A DNA stretch of 8,684 nucleotides from Fimenecus sp051881335 (GTDB lineage: Bacteria; Bacillota; Clostridia; Oscillospirales; Acutalibacteraceae). The position numbers were made by a program, and so were the translations under genes. This document shows positions 1 to 6,191 of this stretch, one piece after another (the first letter of the stretch is position 1; the number at the start of each line of letters is the position of its first letter). Where the stretch lies: positions 1-8,684 of the forward strand of contig JBJEPR010000219.1 of assembly GCA_051881335.1 (NCBI GenBank), written 5' to 3'. The notes under the pieces are model-generated. The model had not been told where the DNA came from. It ran no database searches and saw only the letters and a list, made by a program, of their open reading frames with translations.

Positions 1-18
1 AAAAAACGAGGTAACAAA

Positions 19-375
19 ATGGCAGGATACAGAACAGACCGTGTTTCCGAGGATATTAAACGCGAAGTTGTGGCGATAATACGCGAGTTAAAAGACCCGC
101 GCGTCAAGGATAAAATGCTGACCGTGGTGCGCGTGGAGGTCAGCTCCGACCTGTCGTATGCGAAAGTGTATGTCAGCGCGCTTGAGGGCTTGGATACCGC
201 CAAAGAGGCGGTAAAGGGGCTTGTCAGCGCTACGGGGCGCATTCGCCGTGAGGTGGGCACGCGCTTACATTTGCGTAAAACGCCGGAATTAAAATTTATT
301 GCGGACAATTCCGTAGAGCACGGTATGGAAATTTTTAAAAAGCTGGAAGAAGTTTCGGAGGAGCACGATGCGTGA
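19..375 (+). CDS. rbfA: Ribosome-binding factor A (30S maturation)
   Basis: Small KH-fold protein that binds the 30S subunit near the 5' end of 16S rRNA, assists late 30S maturation in the cytoplasm and matters most in the cold. The 118 residues match the usual family length (about 115-135). Visible family features are the N-terminal RTDRVSEDIKRE helix (residues 5-16), the IIRELKDPRV segment, a strand pair around VRVEVSSDLSYAKVYVS, and the C-terminal PELKFIADNSVEHG stretch (about residues 89-102), a hallmark of RbfA. The ATG is preceded by GAGG at 8-11 with suitable spacing. The last 8 bases overlap the next gene, so the two are probably translationally coupled. The rbfA-nrnA-truB-ribF order is the distal half of the nusA-infB operon, so infB is expected immediately upstream, outside the window. 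Identification is secure. Confidence 0.96.
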   Translation: MAGYRTDRVSEDIKREVVAIIRELKDPRVKDKMLTVVRVEVSSDLSYAKVYVSALEGLDTAKEAVKGLVSATGRIRREVGTRLHLRKTPELKFIADNSVEHGMEIFKKLEEVSEEHDA

Positions 376-1327
376 ATACAATGCCGCGCAATGTGCGGCG
401 GCTTTACAGGCGCAGGATAATATTTTGATTTTAACCCACCGCAATCCCGATGGCGACACGCTTGGCTGTGCATTTGCACTGCTGCGTGCGCTTTTGTCGT
501 GCGGGAAAACGGCACGGGTGGCGTGTTCCGACGAAATCCCGCAAAAATATGCCTATATGTGGGCGGGCATTTCCGTTTCGGACTTCACGCCCGACTATAC
601 TGTCGCGGTCGATATTGCCGACGAAAAACTGCTCGGTGAGCCGCTGTATGCAAAGTTCTGCGGAAAGGTAGATTTGTGCATTGACCACCACCTGTCCAAC
701 ACGCACTATGCCGACGCGCTGTTTTTGCGGGAATGTGCGGCAACCTGTGAGCTTGTTTTCGAGGTGTTGGCGGCGAGCAAGACGGAAATCACCAAAGAAA
801 TCGCCGGCTGCCTGTATACGGGGCTTTCGACCGATACGGGCTGTTTTCGGTATTCCAATACCACGCCGAACACCTTTAAATTGGCGGCAAAAATGCTGGA
901 GGCGGGTGCGGACGCGGCGGAAATCAACCGTGTGATGTTTGAAACCAAAACCCGCACCTATTTAAAGCTAGAAGAGTTGGTGCTGAAAACTTTGCAAATG
1001 TATTTCGACGGCAAATGTGCTGTTGTGACCATCACGCAGGAAATGTTCCGTCAAAGCGGTTCTTGTGAGAGTGAGTGTGACGGGATTGCTTCGTTGCCGC
1101 GGAAAATCGAGGGCGTAACGGTCGGCGTGACTTTGCGTGAGCGCGAGGACGGTACCTTTAAGGTATCGCTTCGCACCTATGCGCCCGTGGACGCGGCAAA
1201 AATCTGCGGTAAGATGGGCGGCGGCGGGCACGCGCGTGCGGCGGGCTGTGAATTGCCGACGGACAATTTTGAAGCGGAAAAGCAGAGATTGTTGGAAATT
1301 ATCCGCGAAGAGCTTGAAAACATATGA
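368..1327 (+). CDS. nrnA: Bifunctional oligoribonuclease/pAp phosphatase, DHH family (NrnA-like)
   Basis: DHH-family phosphoesterase of the NrnA type. It degrades 2-5 nt RNA fragments to mononucleotides and, in characterised homologues, dephosphorylates 3'-phosphoadenosine 5'-phosphate. At 319 residues it has the usual length. The metal-binding motifs are visible: H24 with D28 and D30 in THRNPDGD, D82 in AVDIAD, the name-giving D106-H107-H108, and D156 in STDTG. The C-terminal DHHA1 substrate-binding domain carries GGGGHARAAG (about 284-293). The ATG lies inside the end of rbfA (8-base overlap), and the stop overlaps the truB start in an ATGA (4 bases), which points to coupled translation. 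A DHH gene between rbfA and truB is a recurrent arrangement in Bacillota and links nanoRNA turnover with translation genes. The family call is secure; the exact balance of RNase and pAp phosphatase activity cannot be read from the sequence. Confidence 0.93.
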   Translation: MREYNAAQCAAALQAQDNILILTHRNPDGDTLGCAFALLRALLSCGKTARVACSDEIPQKYAYMWAGISVSDFTPDYTVAVDIADEKLLGEPLYAKFCGKVDLCIDHHLSNTHYADALFLRECAATCELVFEVLAASKTEITKEIAGCLYTGLSTDTGCFRYSNTTPNTFKLAAKMLEAGADAAEINRVMFETKTRTYLKLEELVLKTLQMYFDGKCAVVTITQEMFRQSGSCESECDGIASLPRKIEGVTVGVTLREREDGTFKVSLRTYAPVDAAKICGKMGGGGHARAAGCELPTDNFEAEKQRLLEIIREELENI

Positions 1328-2217
1328 CAGGATTTATTTGTATTGACAAGCCCCAAAATATGACCTCGTTTACGGCGGCAAACCGTGCACGGGCCATTTT
1401 GGGGTGCAAAAAAGCCGGACATACCGGCACATTGGACCCGATGGCGACGGGGGTGCTCCCGATTGCGCTGTCGGGTGCAACGCGTTTTATCGAGCTTTTG
1501 CCCACCGCCGAAAAAGGCTATACCGCCCGTGTACGGTTGGGGGTGACGACGGACACACTCGATATGACCGGTACGGTGCTTTCCAGAAGTGCGGTCACGG
1601 CAACGCCCGCGCAAATTGAAGAAGCGGCGCTTTCCTTTTTAGGCGAAAGTCTGCAAACCCCGCCGATGTATTCTGCGCTGTCCAAAGACGGCGTGCGGCT
1701 GTACGAATTGGCACGCCTCGGCGAAACGGTCGAGCGTGCACAGCGCAAAATCAGAATTACCGCGCTTACGGTATCGGATTTTGCGGACAACGAATTCACC
1801 CTTTCCGTGACCTGCTCGGCGGGCACATATATTCGTTCGCTTGCCGATGACATCGGCAGAAAACTCGCCTGCGGCGCGGCGCTGTCTGCCTTGCGGCGCA
1901 CGGCGGCAAACGGCTTTACTTTACACGATTGTATTTCACTTGAAGAATTGGAAGCGTTGCGCGATGCAGGAAATTTGCAGGAGCACATTTTCTCCGTAGA
2001 CGCGTGCCTTGCGGCGTATCCCGCGATTACGGTCACCGCGCCGCAGGCGGTGCGCTTTCAAAACGGCGGCGAACTGTTTTTGAACCGCATCGGCAGTCCG
2101 AAAGCGGGACGGTACCGTATATACGCGCCTGACGGACGATTTTTGGGGCTCGGTGAGGTGCCCGCAGAGGAGACTGCCGACGCTCTCGCGGTGAGGAGGG
2201 TGTTTGTCGATGGCTAA
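1324..2217 (+). CDS. truB: tRNA pseudouridine(55) synthase TruB
   Basis: Isomerises U55 in the T-loop of almost all elongator tRNAs to pseudouridine; homologues also act as tRNA folding chaperones. The 297 residues fit the bacterial family. The catalytic aspartate is D38 within GHTGTLDPMATGVLP (about 32-46). Other conserved pieces are IDKP near the N-terminus, KGYTARVRLG (64-73), PPMYSALSKDGVRLYELAR (113-131) and CSAGTYIRSLADDIG (164-178). Roughly the last 80 residues form a diverged C-terminal region consistent with the small PUA-like tail of TruB. The start codon forms an ATGA overlap with the nrnA stop, and the 3' end overlaps ribF by 8 bases. No start ATG better supported than 1324 is visible. 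Confidence 0.96.
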   Translation: MTGFICIDKPQNMTSFTAANRARAILGCKKAGHTGTLDPMATGVLPIALSGATRFIELLPTAEKGYTARVRLGVTTDTLDMTGTVLSRSAVTATPAQIEEAALSFLGESLQTPPMYSALSKDGVRLYELARLGETVERAQRKIRITALTVSDFADNEFTLSVTCSAGTYIRSLADDIGRKLACGAALSALRRTAANGFTLHDCISLEELEALRDAGNLQEHIFSVDACLAAYPAITVTAPQAVRFQNGGELFLNRIGSPKAGRYRIYAPDGRFLGLGEVPAEETADALAVRRVFVDG

Positions 2218-3106
2218 ACAACGCGCAATCGCTCTCGGAACTTTTGACGGCTTGCACCGCGGGCATTGGCAGGTATTAAACGGGACAAAACAGGCTGATT
2301 TTATCCCATCTGTTTTGCTGTTCTCCGCGCACCCCGCATCGGTACTGGCAAAGGCCGCACCGCCCGCGCTTTGTACCGTACAACAACGCGAAAGACTGTT
2401 GCAGGCGGCGGGTATGGAAGCCTTGTATGTGGATTTTCGCGATATTATGGCGCTTTCCCCGCGTGCATTTTTTGAAGAAATCCTTGTAAACCGCTTTTCG
2501 GCAGGACTTTTGTGTTGTGGGGAAAACTACTCTTTCGGTAAAAATAAAGCGGGTGACCCCGCAGTTTTAGAAGCGCTGTGCGACGAATACGGCATACGCC
2601 TTTGCGTTGCCGACACCGTAGAAGTCGGCGGCGCGCCCGTGTCCTCTACGCGGATACGGAAAGCGCTTGAAGCAGGCGCGGTTGAGGCGGCAAACCGTAT
2701 GCTCGGCAGACCGTTTTCGTATGCGTTTCCTGTGGTGGCAGGGGATAAGCGCGGCAGAAAACTGCACTTCCCGACGGTCAATCAGTTTTTCCCCGACGGC
2801 TTCGTGCAACCGAAATTCGGCGTGTATGCATCGTTCGCCGAAATCGACGGTAAGCGCTACCCCGCCGTGACCAACTTCGGCGCGCGCCCGACCATCGGCA
2901 CGAACACGGTGCGCAGTGAGACCTATCTGCTCGGCTTTTCGGGGGATTTGTACGGGCAAAGCCCTGAAATCCAATGGCTTTCGTATTTGCGCCCCGAGCA
3001 AAAATTCTTAACACTTTCCGATTTGCAGGCGGCAATCGCCAAAGACGCTGCCCGCGCCGAAGAAATTTTCAAAAACACTATTGCAAACAGGCCGCAAACA
3101 TTGTAA
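2210..3106 (+). CDS. ribF: Bifunctional riboflavin kinase/FAD synthetase
   Basis: Makes FMN from riboflavin and ATP, then FAD from FMN and ATP, in the cytoplasm. It has 298 residues, close to the usual 300-315. The N-terminal FAD synthetase domain has the nucleotidyltransferase motif GTFDGLHRGH (10-19), a CCGENYSFG flavin-site segment (102-110) and SSTRIRKAL (145-153). The C-terminal kinase domain starts near GRPF (167) and carries GRKLHFPTVN (182-191), a variant of the usual GR-x-x-GFPTAN loop, and SETYLLGFSGDLYG (236-249) with probable catalytic E237. An in-frame TTG at 2204 would add two residues, but GGAGG at 2195-2199 lies 10 bases before the ATG at 2210 and only 4 before the TTG, so ATG is preferred. 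It overlaps the truB end by 8 bases. The stop codon coincides with a candidate -10 box for the next gene. Small departures from consensus leave all expected catalytic elements intact. Confidence 0.95.
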   Translation: MAKQRAIALGTFDGLHRGHWQVLNGTKQADFIPSVLLFSAHPASVLAKAAPPALCTVQQRERLLQAAGMEALYVDFRDIMALSPRAFFEEILVNRFSAGLLCCGENYSFGKNKAGDPAVLEALCDEYGIRLCVADTVEVGGAPVSSTRIRKALEAGAVEAANRMLGRPFSYAFPVVAGDKRGRKLHFPTVNQFFPDGFVQPKFGVYASFAEIDGKRYPAVTNFGARPTIGTNTVRSETYLLGFSGDLYGQSPEIQWLSYLRPEQKFLTLSDLQAAIAKDAARAEEIFKNTIANRPQTL

Positions 3107-3109
3107 AAT
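3081..3109 (+). promoter_or_regulatory. Candidate sigma-A promoter for the alcohol dehydrogenase
   Basis: TTGCAA (3081-3086) and TAAAAT (3104-3109) are separated by exactly 17 bases. The -10 hexamer matches TATAAT at five of six positions; the -35 is weaker. The -10 box overlaps the ribF stop codon, so transcription would start near 3116, about 37 bases before the dehydrogenase ATG. No terminator is visible between ribF and the dehydrogenase, so read-through from the upstream operon is also possible. This is inference from pattern only. Confidence 0.35.
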
Positions 3110-3152
3110 AAAAAGCAGATACTCCCAAATTTTGTAAAGGACGGTGCTACCT

Positions 3153-4361
3153 ATGTGGGCATTGAAAACCGCGTATTACCGCGCATTCCAAAAGGTAATG
3201 AAAATCTTTATGTTTTTCCTCGACTGGTCAGAGCCCGAGCTCTTAACCGGCCCCGGCAGTATTAAAAAACTCCCCGGCGTGATTGCTGACAAAGGCATCA
3301 ACAATGTGATGATTGTCACGGATAAGGGCTTGATGAGTTTACATATCTTGGACGGTCTGTTTGAAGAACTGAAAGCCAAAAACATCAATTATGTTGTGTA
3401 TGACGGCGTTCAGCCCAACCCCTCGATTGAAAATATCGAGGAAGCACGCGCGATGTTTGTGGAAAACGGCTGTGAAGCGATGATTGCGTTCGGCGGCGGC
3501 AGCCCGATGGACTGCGCAAAGGCTGCTGCGGCGCGTGTGGTGCGCCCGAACAAAACCGTTCCGCAAATGCGCGGTGTGATGAAAGTTATGCACAAATTGC
3601 CGCCGTTCTTTGCGGTGCCCACCACGGCGGGCACAGGCTCCGAAACCACGCTTGCGGCGGTGGTTTCCAATACCCAAACCCACGAAAAATATGCGATTAA
3701 CGACCCGTCTCTGCGCCCGAAATACGCGGTGCTTGACCCGGAACTGACCGTCGGTCTGCCGCCGCACATTACTTCTACAACGGGTATGGACGCGCTCACG
3801 CACGCCGTTGAAGCGTATATTGGCAAAAGCAATGTGAAATCCACCCGCGAATATGCCGAAAAAGCGACCAAACTGATTTTTGAAAACCTCGAAACCGCTT
3901 ACAATGACGGCAAAAATATTGAAGCGCGCAACAATATGCTGTTGGCCTCTTTCTATGCCGGTATGGCGTTTACCCGCGCGTATGTCGGCTATGTGCACGC
4001 GATTGCGCACAATTTGGGCGGTATGTACGGCATTCCGCACGGGCTTGCAAACGCCGTGATTTTGCCCGTAGTTTTAGAGGAGTACGGCAGTGCGGTGTAC
4101 GCCCCGCTTGCCCGTCTTGCGGATGTTGCGGGCGTCAAGGGCGTCAGCGAAGCGGACAAAGCCGTCAACTTCATCTTTGAGATTAAGTCGATGAATGCGC
4201 GAATGCATATTCCGACAGGCTTTACGCAAATCAAAGACGAAGATATTGACACGATTGTCGAGCGTGCGATGAAAGAAGCGCACCCGCTGTATCCCACCCC
4301 CGTGATTTTTGACAAGAAGCGCCTTTGCGCCATTGTCAAGAAATTAAAAATCGAGGAATAA
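3153..4361 (+). CDS. Iron-containing (group III) alcohol dehydrogenase
   Basis: NAD(P)-dependent, Fe(II)-dependent alcohol/aldehyde oxidoreductase (Fe-ADH family), 402 residues. Metal ligands match the FucO pattern with the same spacing: D213 and H217 in GMDALTH, H282 and H296 in HAIAHNLGGMYGIPHG. The dinucleotide-binding part shows GGGSPMDCAKA (114-124) and PTTAGTGSE (156-164). The N-terminal YYRAFQKV...LDWSEPELLTG segment is typical of a clostridial subgroup of about 390-400 residues, which supports starting at ATG 3153. A shine-like AAAGGA lies at 3136-3141. A GTG at 3144 would leave only two bases from it, and an ATG at 3198 would cut off the conserved N-terminus. It stands alone between a candidate promoter and a strong terminator, so it is probably expressed independently of its neighbours. 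The substrate cannot be assigned; butanol, ethanol, propanediol or lactaldehyde type activities are all possible. A fermentative redox role is inferred. Confidence 0.9.
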   Translation: MWALKTAYYRAFQKVMKIFMFFLDWSEPELLTGPGSIKKLPGVIADKGINNVMIVTDKGLMSLHILDGLFEELKAKNINYVVYDGVQPNPSIENIEEARAMFVENGCEAMIAFGGGSPMDCAKAAAARVVRPNKTVPQMRGVMKVMHKLPPFFAVPTTAGTGSETTLAAVVSNTQTHEKYAINDPSLRPKYAVLDPELTVGLPPHITSTTGMDALTHAVEAYIGKSNVKSTREYAEKATKLIFENLETAYNDGKNIEARNNMLLASFYAGMAFTRAYVGYVHAIAHNLGGMYGIPHGLANAVILPVVLEEYGSAVYAPLARLADVAGVKGVSEADKAVNFIFEIKSMNARMHIPTGFTQIKDEDIDTIVERAMKEAHPLYPTPVIFDKKRLCAIVKKLKIEE

Positions 4362-4372
4362 CCGATTTTTCG

Positions 4373-4405
4373 GCAGTTCGGGCCGCGGCTCGAACTGCTT
4401 TTTTT
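4373..4405 (+). terminator. Intrinsic terminator after the alcohol dehydrogenase
   Basis: Perfect 8-base stem GCAGTTCG (4373-4380) with CGAACTGC (4391-4398), enclosing the GC-rich loop GGCCGCGGCT, followed at once by seven T (4399-4405). It lies 11 bases after the dehydrogenase stop codon. On the minus strand the stem is not followed by a comparable T run, so it is probably one-directional. Confidence 0.9.
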
Positions 4406-4436
4406 CGTTATTTTGCCGCTTTTGCGAAAAAAACTG

Positions 4437-4465
4437 TTGATACTTTGTCGATTTTCTGCGATAAT
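4437..4465 (+). promoter_or_regulatory. Sigma-A promoter of the gltX-glnS unit
   Basis: TTGATA (4437-4442) and GATAAT (4460-4465), each one mismatch from consensus, are separated by 17 bases. The site lies just after a terminator and before gltX. Transcription would start near 4472, giving a leader of only about 27 bases. That is far too short for a T-box riboswitch, the usual control of many synthetase genes in Gram-positive bacteria. From the sequence the unit therefore looks constitutively transcribed. Confidence 0.65.
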
Positions 4466-4498
4466 ATATAGGCATATTTTGAAAGGTGTATCGAAAAT

Positions 4499-6166
4499 AT
4501 GGAAAATACGCAAAAAATTGCAGATCTTTTGTTTCCGCATATTCATAAAACACCCGCAGATTTTGAAACGATGTATCCGCCGCGCGATTTGCCTGAGGGC
4601 GCGCGCGTCACGCGGTTTGCACCGAGCCCCACGGGGTATTTGCACGTCGGCGGGCTGTTCGGTGCGCTGACGGATTATATGGTGGCGCGGTTGTCACAGG
4701 GCGTTGCCTATCTGCGCATTGAGGATACCGATAAAAAACGCGAAATCGAGGACGGCGTTTCCGCGATTTTAGAGGGTTTTCATACCTTCGGCATCGAATT
4801 CGACGAGGGCGTGACAGGCTTCGGCACGGAAAGCGGCGCATACGGACCGTATACGCAAAGCAAGCGCGTCGAGCTGTACCAAACAATAGCCAAGGATTTG
4901 GTGTTGCGCGGGCTTGCGTACCCCTGCTTTTGCACGGCGGACGAGCTTTCCGCCCTGCGCGAAAAACAGGAACAGGACGGCGCGCTTTTGCGCGGCTATT
5001 TCGGCAAATATGCGAAATGCCGTGACTTGACAGACGAAGAAATCGAAGAAAATATCAAAAACGGCAAACCGTATGTTTTGCGCTTCCGCGCGGACGGCGA
5101 CGAAAACAAACGCATCACGCTCGACGATATGGTGCGCGGCAAAATCGAAATGCCCGAAAATATCATTGACGAAGTGCTGTTAAAGAGCGACGGCGTGCCG
5201 ACCTACCATTTTGCGCATGTGTGCGATGACCATTTTATGCGCACCACGCATATCATTCGCGGCGAGGAGTGGATTCCCTCCACGGCAAAGCATATCGCGT
5301 TATTTCGTGCTTGCGGCTTCCGCGTGCCGAAATATGCGCACACGCCGCAGGTGTTGAAAATTGACGAGCAGGACGGTACCAAACGCAAACTTTCCAAGCG
5401 CAAAGACCCCGAAGCGGCGGTTTCGTATTTTGCGGAAAACGGCTACCCAAAAGAGGCGTTGCTCGAATATTTAATGACGCTGTTAAACTCCAATTTTGAG
5501 GATTGGCGGCGTGCCAATCCCGATGCGGATATTTTTACTTTCCCGTTTAACTTGAAAAAGATGAGTGCTTCGGGCGCGCTGTTTGATATGGCGAAGCTGC
5601 GGGACATCAGCAAGACCGTCATTTCCAAAATGACCGCTGAGGAAGTATATGACCGCACCCTTTCGTGGGCGGCGGAATATGATAAGCCTTATGCGGAAAT
5701 CTTAAAAGAGAACCGCGAAAAGGCAATCGGTATGCTCTCGCTTGACCGCGGCGGTAAAAAACCGCGCAAAGACCTTGCGGCATTTTCCGAAGTCAAAGGG
5801 TATTTTTCCTATATGTACCCCGAATTATATGAAAAAGATTACACCTTGCCCGAAAACATCGCCAAAACGGACGCGGCAAAAATTTTAAAAGACTATGCGG
5901 CTGTTTACAGCGTATCGGACGACAAAGACGCGTGGTTTGAAAAAATCAAAGCGCTGTGCGCACCCAACGGCTTTACGCCGAATGTCAAGGAATACAAGGC
6001 AAATCCCGATGCGTTTAAAGGCCATGTCGGCGATGTGTCCACCGTTATCCGCATTGCGGCGACGGGGCGGCAGAACACACCCGACCTTTGCACGATTTTA
6101 CAGCTTTTGGGCGAAGAGACCGTGCAGGCAAGGCTTGCCGACGCGGCGGCGTTTTATCAAGCGTAA
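4499..6166 (+). CDS. gltX: Glutamyl-tRNA synthetase (class with N-terminal extension)
   Basis: Class I synthetase that charges tRNA(Glu) with glutamate, 555 residues, against about 470-490 for the common bacterial GluRS. The Rossmann catalytic core starts only at residue 39 with RFAPSPTGYLHVGG (HIGH-type motif HVGG at 49-52), followed by LRIEDTD (72-78), which marks GluRS/GlnRS. C143, C145 and C174 resemble the zinc-ribbon cysteines of bacterial GluRS, but the position two after the last cysteine is D176, where E. coli has histidine. Next come PTYHFAHVCDDHFMRTTHIIRGEEW and the KMSKS loop KLSKRKDPEAAVSY (297-310), where ordinary bacterial GluRS reads KLSKRHG. The C-terminal part (about 370-555) is a helical anticodon-binding region without a motif I can name. 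The start ATG is preceded by AAAGGTG at 4482-4488. glnS follows after 25 bases. GluRS identity is secure; whether it is discriminating (Glu only) is inferred from the neighbouring glnS. Confidence 0.92.
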   Translation: MENTQKIADLLFPHIHKTPADFETMYPPRDLPEGARVTRFAPSPTGYLHVGGLFGALTDYMVARLSQGVAYLRIEDTDKKREIEDGVSAILEGFHTFGIEFDEGVTGFGTESGAYGPYTQSKRVELYQTIAKDLVLRGLAYPCFCTADELSALREKQEQDGALLRGYFGKYAKCRDLTDEEIEENIKNGKPYVLRFRADGDENKRITLDDMVRGKIEMPENIIDEVLLKSDGVPTYHFAHVCDDHFMRTTHIIRGEEWIPSTAKHIALFRACGFRVPKYAHTPQVLKIDEQDGTKRKLSKRKDPEAAVSYFAENGYPKEALLEYLMTLLNSNFEDWRRANPDADIFTFPFNLKKMSASGALFDMAKLRDISKTVISKMTAEEVYDRTLSWAAEYDKPYAEILKENREKAIGMLSLDRGGKKPRKDLAAFSEVKGYFSYMYPELYEKDYTLPENIAKTDAAKILKDYAAVYSVSDDKDAWFEKIKALCAPNGFTPNVKEYKANPDAFKGHVGDVSTVIRIAATGRQNTPDLCTILQLLGEETVQARLADAAAFYQA

Positions 6167-6191
6167 ATTTCCTGTAAAAGGAGTAAACGAT

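Noticed and set aside
3339..4040. A 233-codon open frame on the minus strand opposite the alcohol dehydrogenase.
   Set aside because: Its product is rich in R, H, F and V without any motif, it has no ribosome binding site that I can see, and it mirrors a strongly conserved + strand gene.
4411..4436. TTTTGCCGCTTTTGCGAAAA as a second terminator or operator before gltX.
   Set aside because: The stem is only three GC pairs with a bulge and weak A-T flanks, and no T run follows on the + strand.
4466..4498. A T-box or other riboswitch controlling the synthetase genes.
   Set aside because: The space between promoter and start codon is about 30 bases, far too short for a T-box, and no such motif is seen.
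3989..4645. A 218-codon minus-strand open frame spanning the dehydrogenase end, the terminator and the gltX start.
   Set aside because: It crosses an intrinsic terminator and a promoter of the + strand and has no family resemblance; it is a chance open frame.
5895..6191. An open frame of 99 codons continuous with the front of glnS, which would give a 653-residue protein.
   Set aside because: It lies wholly inside gltX in another frame, is rich in R and P as expected for a shadow frame, and GlnRS homology plus a strong ribosome binding site place the start at 6192.
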